From: Methylobacterium sp. J-076
GTDB lineage: Bacteria; Pseudomonadota; Alphaproteobacteria; Rhizobiales; Beijerinckiaceae
NCBI RefSeq assembly: GCF_022829405.1
Contig: NZ_JAKSXW010000111.1
Location: 1 to 64,000 of the forward strand
Reading direction: 5' to 3'
Length of the DNA: 64,000 nucleotides
Shown one piece after another: positions 17,052 through 26,669 of this stretch; the stretch's first letter is position 1; every line of letters begins with the position of its first letter. The translations under genes were made by a program, and so were the position numbers. The notes beneath the pieces were generated by a model. The model was not told the origin of the DNA. It ran no database searches and saw only the letters and a list, made by a program, of their open reading frames with translations.

Positions 17052-17672
17052 TCAGCTCTTGAAGTCGAACAGCAGGGCGGAGGATTGCGCGCTGCTCGTC
17101 TGTCCGCTCGCGGCGTAGCTGGAGCCGTTCGACTGGGCGGCCTGGAGCTGCTGGATGAAGGTGCTGAGCAGATCGCCGGCCGAGGTGCCGGAGGTGCCGG
17201 AGGTCGCGCCCACGGAGGAGGAATCCCCCGAAGAGGACCCGCCGGAGCCGATGCCGCCGGGGGGCGGGCCGGGCGGGGGACCGTCGGGGCCGCCGCCGTC
17301 GCCGTCCGAATCACCGCTGCTGGAGACGCTCTTGCCGTGGCTGGCGAAGAGGTTCTTCAGGGCGCTCGCCTGATCGCTGGTGAGGGCACCGCTGCTCTGC
17401 TGGTCCGAGATCAGGCTGTCGATCCGGTCCTTGATGGAGGACGGATCGAGGGTGGTGCCGCTCGACGAACCGGAGGTGCTCGCCGTCGAGGTGCCCGACA
17501 GGCTCGAATCGATCGAGCCGAGGGCGCTGGTCAGGGCGGTGGCGTCGGTGCTGCTCAGCGCGCCGCTCGCCTCCTGCTGCTGGATGGCGTCGGCCATCCG
17601 GTTCTTGCCCGAATGGGCCCGGGAGGTCGATGGGGGCGTATAGACCTGGGTTGCGGTCGATATGCTGGTCAC
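17052..17672 (-). CDS. Ser/Gly-rich repetitive protein of unknown function
   Basis: About 206 residues from a GTG at 17672; GTG at 17738 is an alternative and neither has a clear ribosome-binding site. The sequence has two related helical repeats, ASGALSSTDATALTSALGS and SSGALTSDQASALKNLFAS, separated by Ser/Thr-rich linkers. A Gly/Pro/Asp-rich spacer and a Gln-rich helix (LLSTFIQQLQAAQS) follow. No signal peptide is evident. The composition suggests a secreted or surface-associated protein, but no family was recognised. It is not coupled to its neighbours. Confidence 0.6.
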   Translation of the reverse strand: MTSISTATQVYTPPSTSRAHSGKNRMADAIQQQEASGALSSTDATALTSALGSIDSSLSGTSTASTSGSSSGTTLDPSSIKDRIDSLISDQQSSGALTSDQASALKNLFASHGKSVSSSGDSDGDGGGPDGPPPGPPPGGIGSGGSSSGDSSSVGATSGTSGTSAGDLLSTFIQQLQAAQSNGSSYAASGQTSSAQSSALLFDFKS

Positions 17673-17841
17673 GGCGGTGGTCTCGACACAGAATCGCCGG
17701 TACGCCCGGCAGCGGGTCTGTGTGCAAAATACCCACACCGTTCTTAAGATGGTGTTGCCGTGATCCGGGGATGCACCCCTTCACCGCGGATGTGGGCACG
17801 GGATGCGCGACCGATCCGGCCGCGCATCCCCGCGCCGCGGA

Positions 17842-20421
17842 TCACACCACGAGGTTCACGATCCGCCCCGGCACGACGATCACCTTCCGCGGGGCCTTGC
17901 CGTCCAGCGCCTTCTGCACGGCCTCGAGGGCGAGCGTCGCCGCCTCGACCGCCTTGGCGTCGGCCTCCCGCGGGACGGTGACGTCCGCCCGCTTCTTGCC
18001 GTTGATCTGCACCGGCAGGGTGATCTCGTCCTCCACCAGCAGGCCCGCCTCGGCCTCGGGCCAGGGCGCCGCGGCCACGAGGCCGTCCCGGCCGAGCGCC
18101 GTCCAGCACTCCTCGGCGAGGTGGGGCATCATCGGCGCGATCAGCTGCACCAGGATGCCCGCCGCCTCCCGGGCCGCCGCCTGCGAGACGGGGCCGCGCA
18201 GGGCCTCGTCCAGGGCGTTGGCGAGGGTGTAGACATGGGCGACGCAGCGGTTGAAGCGCAGGCGCTCCACATCCTCGCCCACCCGGGCCAGCGCCTGGTG
18301 TGCCGCCTTGCGCAGGGCGAGGTCGGCGGCGCCGTCCCCGGTGGCGGCGGAGGCGGCGTTGACGAGGCGCCACACCCGCTGCACGAACCGGGCGGCGCCC
18401 TGCACGCCCTCCTCCGTCCAGATCACGTCGCGCTCGGGGGGCGAGTCGGAGAGCATGAACCAGCGGGCGGTGTCGGCGCCGTAGCTCGCGATGATGTCGT
18501 CCGGATCGACGACGTTCTTCTTCGACTTCGACATCTTCTCGATCGGGCCGATCGAGATGGGGCCCTGGGTTTTCACGTGAAACGCCTGGCGCTCGCCCCC
18601 CTCGGCGGTGAGGCGCACATCGGAGGGCGGCACCCAGGCCCCGGCCGCGTCCTTGTAGGTCTCGTGGACCACCATGCCCTGCGTGAACAGGCCGGCGAAG
18701 GGCTCGGACACGCCGGACCAGCCGGTCTCCCGCATCGCCCGGGTGAAGAACCGGGCGTAGAGCAGGTGCAGGATCGCGTGCTCGATGCCGCCGATATACT
18801 GGTCCACCGGAAGCCAGCGGTTCACGGTGTCCGCGTCGGTGGGCTGGTCCGTCAGCCACGGGGCGGTGAAGCGAGCGAAGTACCACGACGAGTCCACGAA
18901 GGTGTCCATCGTGTCGGTCTCGCGCCGGGCCGCCGCGCCGCATCGCGGGCAGGGCACCTGCCGCCACGCCGCGTCCCGCTCCAGCGGGTTGCCGGGCTGG
19001 TCGAAGGAGACCTCCTCCGGCAGCGTCACCGGCAGGTCCCCGACCGGCACCGGCACCGGGCCGCAGCTGTCGCAGTGGATGATCGGGATCGGGCAGCCCC
19101 AGTAGCGCTGGCGCGAGACGCCCCAGTCGCGCAGGCGGAACTGCACCTTGCGGGTGGCGACCCCCTCCCCTTCGAGCCGGCCCGCCACGGCCTCGAACGC
19201 CTCGTCCGTGCCCATCCCGTCGAGGAAGCGCGAGTGGATCATCCGCCCGTCGCCGTCATAGGCGGTGTCGGTGATGACGAAGGTGGCGGGGTCCTGATCC
19301 ACGGGGCAGACGACCGGCGTGTTGCCGAGGCCGTACTTGTTGGCGAAGTCGAGGTCGCGCTGGTCGTGGGCCGGGCACCCGAACACCGCGCCGGTGCCGT
19401 ATTCCATCAGCACGAAGTTCGCGACGTAGACCGGCAACTCCCAGGACGGGTCGAGGGGGTGGCGCACCGTCAGGCCGGTGTCGAAGCCGAGCTTCTCCGC
19501 CGTGTCGATGGCCGCCTGCGCCGTGCCGATGCGCTGGCACTCGCCGATGAAGTCCTGCAGCGGGGCGTTGCCCGCGGCGAGGGAGGCGGCGATGGGGTGG
19601 TCGGCGGCGATGGCCAGGAACTTGGCGCCGAACAGCGTGTCCGGCCGGGTGGTGTAGACGGCGAGATCATCTCCATAGCCGGCAACACTCGTGGTCAGCG
19701 TGAAGCGGACCTCCAGCCCCTGCGAGCGGCCGATCCAGTTCTTCTGCATCAGCCGGACCTTCTCCGGCCAGCGGTCGAGGCCGTCGAGGGCGGTGAGCAG
19801 ATCCTCCGCGAAATCGGTGATCTTGAAGAACCACTGGGTCAGCTCGCGCTGCTCCACCAGGGCGCCGGAGCGCCAGCCGCGCCCGTCGATCACCTGCTCG
19901 TTGGCGAGCACGGTGTGGTCCACCGGGTCCCAGTTCACCTTGGCCGTGCGGCGCGTCACCAACCCCTTGTCGAGGAAGTCGAGGAACATGCGCTGCTGGT
20001 GCTTGTAGTAGGCGGGGTCGCAGGTCGCGATCTCCCGGCTCCAGTCGAGGGACAGGCCCATCGATTGGAGCTGCCCGCGCATGGTGGCGATGTTCTCGTA
20101 GGTCCAGGTGCGCGGGTTGACCTTGCGCTCCATGGCGGCGTTCTCGGCCGGCAGGCCGAAGGCGTCCCAGCCCATCGGGTGGAGCACGTTGAAGCCGCGG
20201 GCGCGCTTGTAGCGGGCCACCACGTCGCCCATCGCGTAGTTGCGGACGTGGCCCATGTGGATGCGTCCGGACGGGTACGGGAACATCTCCAGCACGTAGT
20301 ATTTCGGGCGCTGGTCGGCGTTGTCCGTCTCGAAGATCTTGGCCTGCGACCACGCCGCCTGCCAGCGCGGCTCGGCGTCCTTGGCGTTGTAGCGTTCGAT
20401 CGGTGTCGGTGCGTCGGTCAT
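17842..20421 (-). CDS. leuS: Leucyl-tRNA synthetase
   Basis: An 859-residue class I synthetase charging tRNA-Leu. The HIGH-type motif is in [14 protein letters not shown] (about 49-62) and the KMSKS loop in [14 protein letters not shown]. The editing (CP1) domain with [10 protein letters not shown] is complete, and the anticodon-binding helices end the protein. Length is normal. In many relatives leuS is followed by lptE and holA; here those genes are about 27 kb away. A parS-like sequence at 18569-18584 lies within the coding region. Confidence 0.98.
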   Translation of the reverse strand: MTDAPTPIERYNAKDAEPRWQAAWSQAKIFETDNADQRPKYYVLEMFPYPSGRIHMGHVRNYAMGDVVARYKRARGFNVLHPMGWDAFGLPAENAAMERKVNPRTWTYENIATMRGQLQSMGLSLDWSREIATCDPAYYKHQQRMFLDFLDKGLVTRRTAKVNWDPVDHTVLANEQVIDGRGWRSGALVEQRELTQWFFKITDFAEDLLTALDGLDRWPEKVRLMQKNWIGRSQGLEVRFTLTTSVAGYGDDLAVYTTRPDTLFGAKFLAIAADHPIAASLAAGNAPLQDFIGECQRIGTAQAAIDTAEKLGFDTGLTVRHPLDPSWELPVYVANFVLMEYGTGAVFGCPAHDQRDLDFANKYGLGNTPVVCPVDQDPATFVITDTAYDGDGRMIHSRFLDGMGTDEAFEAVAGRLEGEGVATRKVQFRLRDWGVSRQRYWGCPIPIIHCDSCGPVPVPVGDLPVTLPEEVSFDQPGNPLERDAAWRQVPCPRCGAAARRETDTMDTFVDSSWYFARFTAPWLTDQPTDADTVNRWLPVDQYIGGIEHAILHLLYARFFTRAMRETGWSGVSEPFAGLFTQGMVVHETYKDAAGAWVPPSDVRLTAEGGERQAFHVKTQGPISIGPIEKMSKSKKNVVDPDDIIASYGADTARWFMLSDSPPERDVIWTEEGVQGAARFVQRVWRLVNAASAATGDGAADLALRKAAHQALARVGEDVERLRFNRCVAHVYTLANALDEALRGPVSQAAAREAAGILVQLIAPMMPHLAEECWTALGRDGLVAAAPWPEAEAGLLVEDEITLPVQINGKKRADVTVPREADAKAVEAATLALEAVQKALDGKAPRKVIVVPGRIVNLVV

Positions 20422-20554
20422 CGGGCCGGGTCTGTCGCGGGGGCGGGATCGCGTTGCGGCGCAGTAGCATATCCGCGCGGGCGCGGGTCAACGGGCCTTG
20501 CATGGCCGCCGCGTCCGTGCTTGCCCGGCACCTGCCAGATCGAGGAGACAGAGC

Positions 20555-21301
20555 ATGGCCGCGCCCCTGCCCGGACCGCCCCCCCGCGCCGAGACCGGCC
20601 ACCTGCCCCCGGTGGGCGAGGCCGACGTCGCCGCCGGGCTCGCGGAGGTGCGCGCGGGCGTCGCCCGCGCGGCCCGGGACAGCGAGCGCGACCCCGCGGA
20701 GGTCCACCTCATCGCCATCTCGAAGACGGTGCCCGCCGGGGGCATCCTGCCGGCGCTGGAGGCCGGCCAGCGCCTGTTCGGCGAGAACTACGTGCAGGAA
20801 TCGGCCGCCAAGTGGCCGGCGCTGAAGGAGCGCTACCCGGATGTGGAGCTGCACCTCGTCGGCCCCCTGCAGTCCAACAAGGCGCGGGAGGCGGTGGCCC
20901 TGTTCGACGTGATCCACTCCCTCGACCGCCCGTCGCTGGCCGCGGCCATCGCCAAGGAGATCGCCCGCACCGGGCGCACGCCCACGCTGCTGATCCAGGT
21001 GAACACCGGCGACGAGCCGCAGAAGGGCGGCATCCCCGTGGGCCAGCTCGACACCCTGCTCACCGCGTGCCGCGACACGCACGGGCTGGCGATCCATGGC
21101 CTGATGTGCATCCCCCCCGCGGAGGACCCGCCCTCGGCCCATTTCGCCCTGCTGGCGAAGCTGGCCCACGAGCGCAACCTGCCGATCCTGTCGATGGGCA
21201 TGAGCGCCGACTACCCGGCGGCGATCCAGGTGGGCGCGACCCATGTCCGGGTCGGCACCGCCATCTTCGGGCGGCGGGTGCCGAAGGGCGACGCTTCCTG
21301 A
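20555..21301 (+). CDS. YggS/PROSC-family pyridoxal-phosphate homeostasis protein
   Basis: A 248-residue single-domain PLP-binding protein that buffers cellular pyridoxal phosphate. The PLP-lysine segment LIAISKTVP is at about 50-58, followed by LFGENYVQES, LVGPLQSNKAREA, IQVNTGDEPQKGG and the C-terminal SMGMSADYPAAI with VRVGTAIFG. These are all family signatures. The ATG at 20555 follows GAGGAGACAG. It is divergent from leuS with 133 bases between them. Confidence 0.94.
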   Translation: MAAPLPGPPPRAETGHLPPVGEADVAAGLAEVRAGVARAARDSERDPAEVHLIAISKTVPAGGILPALEAGQRLFGENYVQESAAKWPALKERYPDVELHLVGPLQSNKAREAVALFDVIHSLDRPSLAAAIAKEIARTGRTPTLLIQVNTGDEPQKGGIPVGQLDTLLTACRDTHGLAIHGLMCIPPAEDPPSAHFALLAKLAHERNLPILSMGMSADYPAAIQVGATHVRVGTAIFGRRVPKGDAS

Positions 21302-21343
21302 CAACTAGAGGGCCCGAGGGTCTGGCCGGGAAGCCGGTCTTAT

Positions 21344-21474
21344 CCCCCCCACCCCCTCATCCGGAGGTGCGGCGTGAGCGGCCTCGCAGGAGGGCTCCAG
21401 GGATCGCGGTGTGCGCTGGCCCCCTCCTTCGAGGCCCGCTGGCGCGGGCACCTCAGGATGAGGGGGTGGGTGGG
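21344..21474. repeat. Large imperfect inverted repeat (BIME-like)
   Basis: The outer arms CACCCCCTCATCC and GGATGAGGGGGTG face each other about 130 bases apart, with further pairing inside (GGAGGG / CCCTCC). This is typical of intergenic palindromic elements in Methylobacterium. It lies between the YggS gene and the ~200-bp repeat at 21511-21710. Confidence 0.7.
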
Positions 21475-21510
21475 ACGGGACTGATTGTCCCGCCGTCATG
21501 TCAGGAGGAG

Positions 21511-21710
21511 GGGAGAGGCCCGGCGACACCCCGTCGTGTCGCCGGGACGCGCAGGCGAAGCCGGAGCGGCAGTGAGGGGGCTTCCCGGAGGAGTCTCGTC
21601 CGGCACGCCCCCTCACCTTCGGCTGCCGCCTCGTTTCGCCGACGACGAGGTCGGCAAAACCCTCTCCCCCCAGGCGGGGCGAGGGGGCCCGCGGCGACCG
21701 CGCGGCAGGA
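21511..21710. repeat. ~200-bp dispersed repeat, copy 1
   Basis: A block of 200 bases matching 35812-36011 in inverted orientation at roughly 85% by eye. It contains the internal sequences CTTCGGCTGCCGCCTCGTTT and GAGGTCGGCAAAACCCTCTC. It lies between the YggS gene and the convergent response-regulator gene and may act as a transcription barrier. No open frame is conserved between the copies. Confidence 0.8.
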
Positions 21711-21780
21711 GGGACACCCAGGATGAGGACGCGGCCGGGACGAGACCGCCCCATCGCCGGGACCCTGACAACGCCCCCGA

Positions 21781-22500
21781 TCAGTCGATGACCAGGCGGT
21801 AGCCGACGCCCCGCACCGTCTGCAGGAAGGACGGGTTGGCGGGATCGACCTCGATCTTCCGGCGCAGGCGGTTCATCTGCACGTCGATCGCCCGCTCGGC
21901 CGCCGCGCCCCCCGCGCCCGCGAGCTGCTCGCGCTCCACCCCCGCCCCGGCGGCGTGGGCGAGGATCGCCAGGATCTCGCGCTCGCGCTCGGTGATGCGG
22001 ATCGTCTCCCCGTCCCGGCGCAACTCCCCCCGGTCGGGGCGGAACACGAACGGCCCGAAGGCCACGGGGGCGGCGTCCGCATCCCGGGGGCGGACGGGGC
22101 CGCGGTTGATGATGTTGTTGAGCCGCAGCGTCAGCTCCCGCGGGTCGAAGGGCTTGGGCAGGTAGTCGTCGGCGCCGATCTCGAGGCCCATCACCCGGTC
22201 GTTCGGGTTCGAGCGGGCGGTGAGCATCAGGATCGGCACCTTCGAGGTCTCGCGGACGCTGCGGGCGTAATCGAACCCGTTCTCGTCGGGCATCATCACG
22301 TCGAGCACCATGGCGTCGAAGACGAGGGCCTGGGCCCGCGCCCGGGCCTCCGCCGCGCTCGCCGCCGCCGTCACCCGGAACCCCTGCTCGGCGAGGTAGC
22401 GGGCCAGGAGCTCGCGCAGGCGCCGGTCGTCATCGACCACGAGGATGTGGGGGGCCTCGTCGGGCAGGTCGGCCACCTCGGGCCGGGGGGAGCCCGACAT
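21781..22500 (-). CDS. OmpR-family response regulator
   Basis: A 239-residue regulator with an N-terminal receiver (HILVVDDDRRLRELL, phospho-Asp in MVLDVMMPDENGFD, Lys in YLPKPFDPRE) and a C-terminal winged helix. The winged helix includes ITEREREILAILA and a VQMNRLRRKIEVDP recognition region. The phospho-acceptor context resembles the OmpR regulators of alphaproteobacteria. No histidine kinase adjoins it. Instead its ATG overlaps the stop of a MarR-family gene by one base, so the two are made together. Confidence 0.9.
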   Translation of the reverse strand: MSGSPRPEVADLPDEAPHILVVDDDRRLRELLARYLAEQGFRVTAAASAAEARARAQALVFDAMVLDVMMPDENGFDYARSVRETSKVPILMLTARSNPNDRVMGLEIGADDYLPKPFDPRELTLRLNNIINRGPVRPRDADAAPVAFGPFVFRPDRGELRRDGETIRITEREREILAILAHAAGAGVEREQLAGAGGAAAERAIDVQMNRLRRKIEVDPANPSFLQTVRGVGYRLVID

Positions 22501-23045
22501 CAGGCGCCCTCCCCGCCCCGGGCGGGCCGCACGGTCCGGCGGGCCATCAGGCGGCGGATCGCCTGGCGGTCCTCCGGCTCGATCATCGCCATCAGGAAAT
22601 CCTCCGGTGAGGCGCCCGCGTCCGGGCTGGCCAGCGCCCGGGCCAGCCGCCGGGCCTGGACGCGGGTGAGGTCGGCCGCGAGCGCCGCCCCCGATTCGGT
22701 GCAGGAGAGGAGGCGCTGGCGCCGGTCGCTGGTGCCCGGCTGCTGGACGACGTAGCCCTGCCCGATCAGGTCCTTGAGCACCCGGTTCAGGCTCTGCTTG
22801 GTGATCCGCAGGATGTCGAGCAGCTCGGCGATCGTCAGGCCGGGGTAGCGATCGACGAAATGCAGCACCCGGTGGTGGGCCCGGCCGAAGCCGTAATCGG
22901 CCAGGATCCGGTCCGGGTCGCCGACGAAGTCGCGATAGGCGAAGAACAGGAGCTCGATCAGGTCGTCGCCGGCCGGCTCCGGCCGCGTGGCGGCGACCAC
23001 GGATTTCGAGACGAAGGGTTCCTCGCGCGGGGCAATCGGTGTCAC
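22500..23045 (-). CDS. MarR-family transcription regulator
   Basis: A 181-residue winged-helix regulator: helices around DLIELLFFAYRDFVGDPD, the DNA-binding segment LTIAELLDILRITKQSLNRV (about 71-90), and the wing with GTSDRRQRLLSCTESG (the MarR D-x-R signature). The start is a GTG at 23045; ribosome-binding support is weak. It is the first gene of a two-gene unit with the OmpR-type regulator and divergent from the 8-oxoguanine deaminase. The ligand is unknown. Confidence 0.86.
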   Translation of the reverse strand: MTPIAPREEPFVSKSVVAATRPEPAGDDLIELLFFAYRDFVGDPDRILADYGFGRAHHRVLHFVDRYPGLTIAELLDILRITKQSLNRVLKDLIGQGYVVQQPGTSDRRQRLLSCTESGAALAADLTRVQARRLARALASPDAGASPEDFLMAMIEPEDRQAIRRLMARRTVRPARGGEGA

Positions 23046-23207
23046 GGCGCGGCCGCTCCCCGAACGGGCGATGGGTCAGTCCCCCCGACGTGTCTCAGCG
23101 CAGGCGCAGCCCGTCAACCCTGGCGGTCCGCCGGGCCGGACAGGCTTGCGGGGAATGCGGCCCATCCGATACCCCTGAGGGACAGAACCGACCCGACCGG
23201 AGGACGC

Positions 23208-24575
23208 ATGGACAGCCCAGCCGCGGCGGGCGCCCGCCGCCTGTGGATTCGCAACCCCCTGGCGATCCTCGCCGAGGATTCCGGCGGCGGCCTCGTGGTC
23301 GAGGGCACGCGCATCGCCGAATGCGTGCCCGCCGGCGCCCGGCCCACGCGCCCGGTGGACGAGACCGTGGACGCCTCGCGCCACGTCATCATCCCCGGCC
23401 TCGTGAACACCCACCACCACTTCTTCCAGACCCTCACCCGCGCCCACCCCCTGGCGATCGACAAGCCGCTCTTCCCCTGGCTGAAGGCGCTCTACACGGT
23501 CTGGGGGGCGATCACCCCGGAGGCGTTCCGGCTGGCGACGCGGGTGGCCTTCACCGAACTCCTGCTCTCCGGCTGCACCACGGCGGGGGACCACCACTAC
23601 CTCTTCCCGAAGGGGCTGGAGCAGGCGGTGGACATCCAGGTGGAGGAGGCCCGCGCGCTCGGCATCCGCGCCTGCATCACCCGAGGCTCGATGACCCTGT
23701 GCGACGAGGAGGGCGGCCTGCCGCCCCGCGCCCTCACCCAGGACGACGACACCGTGCTCGCCGACAGCGAGCGGGTGCTGAACCTGTTCCACGACCCCGC
23801 CCCCGGGGCGATGATCCAGATCGGCCTCGCCCCCTGCTCGCCCTTCGCGGTGACGAAGCGTCTGATGCGCGAGAGCGCGGCGCTCGCCGCCCGCCACGGC
23901 TGCCGGCTCCACACCCACCTCGGCGAGACCCTGGACGAGGACGATTACTGCCAGGCGATGTTCGGATACCGCCCGGTGGACTACCTGGAGGAGGTCGGCT
24001 GGCTGTCCGACCGGGTGTGGCTCGCCCACGGCATCCACTTCACCGATTCGGAGGTCACCCGCCTCGGCAGGGCCGGCGTCGGGGTGTGCCACTGCCCGAC
24101 CTCCAACATGACCCTGGCCTCGGGCCGCTGCCGCACCTGCGAGCTGGAGGCGGCGGGCTCGCCCGTCGGCCTCGGCGTCGATGGCTCGGCCTCCAACGAC
24201 AGCTCGAACCTGATGGAGGCGGTGCGCCACGCGGTGATGCTGAACCGCCTCACGTATGGGGCGCCGGCCGTCACCCACCGGGACGCCCTGCGCTGGGCGA
24301 GCGAGGGCTCGGCCCGCTGCCTCGGCCGCACCGACATCGGCCGCATCGCCCCGGGGATGGAGGCCGACCTCGCCCTGTTCACCCTGGACGAGCTGCGCTT
24401 CTCCGGCGCCCACGATCCCCTGGCCGCCCTGGTGCTGTGCGGGGCCTCCCGCGCCGACCGGGTGATGGTGGCCGGCCGCTGGCGGGTGATGGACGGCCAG
24501 CCCCTCGGCGTCGATCCCGTGGCCCTGCGCGAGGCGCATTCGCGGCTGGCGCGGGAGCTGTTCGGGCGGGGGTGA
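23208..24575 (+). CDS. 8-oxoguanine deaminase (amidohydrolase family)
   Basis: A 455-residue metal-dependent hydrolase. Metal ligands appear in LVNTHHHFFQTLTRAHP (about 67-83), the His of LHTHLGETLDED, a His in VWLAHGIHF, and the catalytic Asp in LGVDGSASNDSSNL. The NTHHHxxQTLTR form is that of 8-oxoguanine/isoxanthopterin-type deaminases, which turn the oxidised base into urate. Cytosine or atrazine-type deaminases are the nearest alternatives. The ATG at 23208 follows GGAGG. It is convergent with the formate-THF ligase across a double hairpin. Confidence 0.85.
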   Translation: MDSPAAAGARRLWIRNPLAILAEDSGGGLVVEGTRIAECVPAGARPTRPVDETVDASRHVIIPGLVNTHHHFFQTLTRAHPLAIDKPLFPWLKALYTVWGAITPEAFRLATRVAFTELLLSGCTTAGDHHYLFPKGLEQAVDIQVEEARALGIRACITRGSMTLCDEEGGLPPRALTQDDDTVLADSERVLNLFHDPAPGAMIQIGLAPCSPFAVTKRLMRESAALAARHGCRLHTHLGETLDEDDYCQAMFGYRPVDYLEEVGWLSDRVWLAHGIHFTDSEVTRLGRAGVGVCHCPTSNMTLASGRCRTCELEAAGSPVGLGVDGSASNDSSNLMEAVRHAVMLNRLTYGAPAVTHRDALRWASEGSARCLGRTDIGRIAPGMEADLALFTLDELRFSGAHDPLAALVLCGASRADRVMVAGRWRVMDGQPLGVDPVALREAHSRLARELFGRG

Positions 24576-24587
24576 AGGAGGAGGGGG

Positions 24588-24640
24588 CCGAAGGGCGTCA
24601 TGCCCTTCGGTGGGGTCATCGGGGCGGGCCCCGATGACCC
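24588..24640. terminator. Two perfect tandem hairpins between convergent genes
   Basis: CCGAAGGGC / GCCCTTCGG (24588-24610, five-base loop) is followed by a 12-bp stem GGGTCATCGGGG / CCCCGATGACCC (24613-24640, four-base loop). The hairpins sit between the 8-oxoguanine deaminase and formate-THF ligase stop codons and could terminate transcription from both sides. Confidence 0.7.
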
Positions 24641-24657
24641 TCGCGGGGCTTTGCTTC

Positions 24658-26331
24658 TTAGAAGAGCCCGTCGATCTGCCCGTCCGCGTCGAGGCGGATC
24701 GTGTCCGCCGCCGGGACGCGGGGGAGGCCCGGCATGGTCATGATCTCCCCGCAGATCGCCACGATGAAGCCGGCGCCGGCCGAGAGGCGCACATCGCGCA
24801 CCGCCACCACGTGGCCCTCGGGGGCGCCCATCAGCGCGGGATCGGTGGAGAACGAGTACTGCGTCTTGGCCATGCAGATCGGCAGGTGGCCGTAGCCGTC
24901 CTTCTCGAAGGCGGCGAGCTTCTGCGCGGCCTTCGACTCGATCTGGATGCCCCCCGCGCCGTAGAGCTTGGTGGCGATGGCGCGGATCTTGTCCGACAGC
25001 TTCGCCTCGGTCTCGTAGGCGTAGGTGATCGGCTGCGCGCCGCCCTCGGCGAGGCGCACCACGGCGCGGGCCAGCTCCTCGGCCCCTGCCCCGCCATCCG
25101 CCCAGTGCTTGCAGGTGATGGCCTCGACGCCGAGCTTCTCCTGGCACAGCGCCTTCAGCCGGGTGTGCTCGGCATCGGTGTCGGCGTAGAAGTGGTTCAC
25201 CGCCACCACCACCGGCAGGCCGAAGCTGCGCACGTTGGTGACGTGGCGGGCGAGGTTGGCGAAGCCCGTCTCCAGGGCCGCGACGTTCTCGGAGCCGAGG
25301 TCCTTCTTGTTGACGCCGCCGTGCATCTTGAGGGCGCGGACGGTGGCCACGATCACCACCGCCGAGGGGCTGATGCCGGCCTGCCGGCACTTGATGTCGA
25401 GGAACTTCTCCGCCCCGAGGTCGGCGCCGAAGCCCGCCTCGGTCACGGTGTAGTCGGCCAGCCGCAGGCCGGTGCGGGTGGCGATGACCGAGTTGCAGCC
25501 GTGGGCGATGTTGGCGAAGGGCCCGCCGTGGATGAGGGCCGGGTTGCCCTCCAGCGTCTGCACGAGGTTCGGCTGCAGGGCGTCCTTCAGGAGCACCGTC
25601 ATGGCGCCCGTGGCCTTCACGTCCTTGAGCGTCACGAGCTTGCGGTCGCGGGTCTCGGCGATGACGATGCGGCCCAGCCGCTCCTCCAGGTCCGCGAGGT
25701 CCTTGGCGAGGCAGAACACCGCCATCACCTCGGAGGCGACGGTGATGTCGAACCCGTCCTCGCGGGGGAAGCCGTTGGCGACGCCGCCCAGCGACTGGGT
25801 GATGGCGCGCAGGGCCCGGTCGTTCATGTCGACCACCCGGCGCCAGAAGATGCGGCGCACGTCGATGTTGAGCTCGTTCGCCCAGTAGACGTGGTTGTCG
25901 ATCAGCGCCGCCGCGAGGCTGTGTGCCGAGGTGATGGCGTGGAAGTCGCCGGTGAAGTGCAGGTTGATCTGCTCCATCGGCACGACCTGCGCCTTGCCGC
26001 CGCCGGCCGCGCCGCCCTTCATGCCGAAGCACGGGCCGAGCGAGGGCTCGCGCAGGCAGATCATCGTCTTCTCGCCGATGCGGTTCAGGGCATCGCCCAG
26101 GCCCACCGTGGTGGTGGTCTTGCCCTCGCCGGCCGGGGTCGGGGAAATCGCCGTGACGAGGACCAGCTTGCCCTCCGGCCGCCCTTCGAGGGAGCCGATG
26201 AAGCCGTGGTCGAGCTTGGCGATGTGCTTGCCGTAATTGTGCAGCGCCTCGTCCGGGATGCCGAGCTTCTCGGCGACCTGGGCGATCGGCCTGAGGGTCG
26301 CCGCGCGGGCGATCTCGATATCGGACGGCAT
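24658..26331 (-). CDS. fhs: Formate--tetrahydrofolate ligase
   Basis: A 557-residue enzyme that makes 10-formyl-THF from formate, ATP and THF. In methylotrophs (where the gene is called ftfL) it feeds formate carbon into the serine cycle. The ATP-binding segment [18 protein letters not shown] (about 69-86), [18 protein letters not shown], and the C-terminal [16 protein letters not shown] are diagnostic. Length is normal. The ATG at 26331 follows GGGAGGG. It stands alone, ending at the double hairpin. Confidence 0.98.
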   Translation of the reverse strand: MPSDIEIARAATLRPIAQVAEKLGIPDEALHNYGKHIAKLDHGFIGSLEGRPEGKLVLVTAISPTPAGEGKTTTTVGLGDALNRIGEKTMICLREPSLGPCFGMKGGAAGGGKAQVVPMEQINLHFTGDFHAITSAHSLAAALIDNHVYWANELNIDVRRIFWRRVVDMNDRALRAITQSLGGVANGFPREDGFDITVASEVMAVFCLAKDLADLEERLGRIVIAETRDRKLVTLKDVKATGAMTVLLKDALQPNLVQTLEGNPALIHGGPFANIAHGCNSVIATRTGLRLADYTVTEAGFGADLGAEKFLDIKCRQAGISPSAVVIVATVRALKMHGGVNKKDLGSENVAALETGFANLARHVTNVRSFGLPVVVAVNHFYADTDAEHTRLKALCQEKLGVEAITCKHWADGGAGAEELARAVVRLAEGGAQPITYAYETEAKLSDKIRAIATKLYGAGGIQIESKAAQKLAAFEKDGYGHLPICMAKTQYSFSTDPALMGAPEGHVVAVRDVRLSAGAGFIVAICGEIMTMPGLPRVPAADTIRLDADGQIDGLF

Positions 26332-26669
26332 GGCGTTTCCCTCCCTGTCACCCGCACGGTGCCCCGCCGGACGGTGCCGTGCGAGGCGGGCCGCTCAGGG
26401 GGCGGCTCGGTGCGATCGTGGCCGGTAATGTGCGGCAAAGCGCCGGAAAATGCGCGCCGATTTTTCTCAAGCGCGGGACAAAAAGGACTTGTCCCGCCGG
26501 GGCGGTGTTCGCGCTCACGGGCGGGCCCCGACACCCGCGCCGTCATTGCGAGCAACGCGGAGCAATCCAGGGATCCGCCACGGTTCGTTGAGGTCCCGCC
26601 ACCCTGGATTGCTTCGCTGCGCTCGCAATGACGGGGCTGGCGGGCGGGAGCGTTCAGAGACGCCTGTCT
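26332..26669. other. Intergenic region upstream of fhs holding a REP element
   Basis: The first 150 bases are the likely fhs promoter. The rest is mainly the palindromic repeat annotated at 26541-26633. No gene was seen. Confidence 0.5.
26541..26633. repeat. Palindromic CGTCATTGCGAGC repeat, copy 1
   Basis: Perfect 13-base outer arms CGTCATTGCGAGC and GCTCGCAATGACG, with inner arms AGCAATCCAGG / CCTGGATTGCT. The element could fold into a long hairpin. Related copies lie at 38401-38492 and 39095-39188. Confidence 0.85.

Noticed and set aside
17803..21726. Open frame of 1307 codons on the plus strand
   Set aside because: It is antisense to leuS and overlaps the YggS gene out of frame. Its composition is Arg/Pro/Gly/His-rich as expected of shadow frames at high GC.
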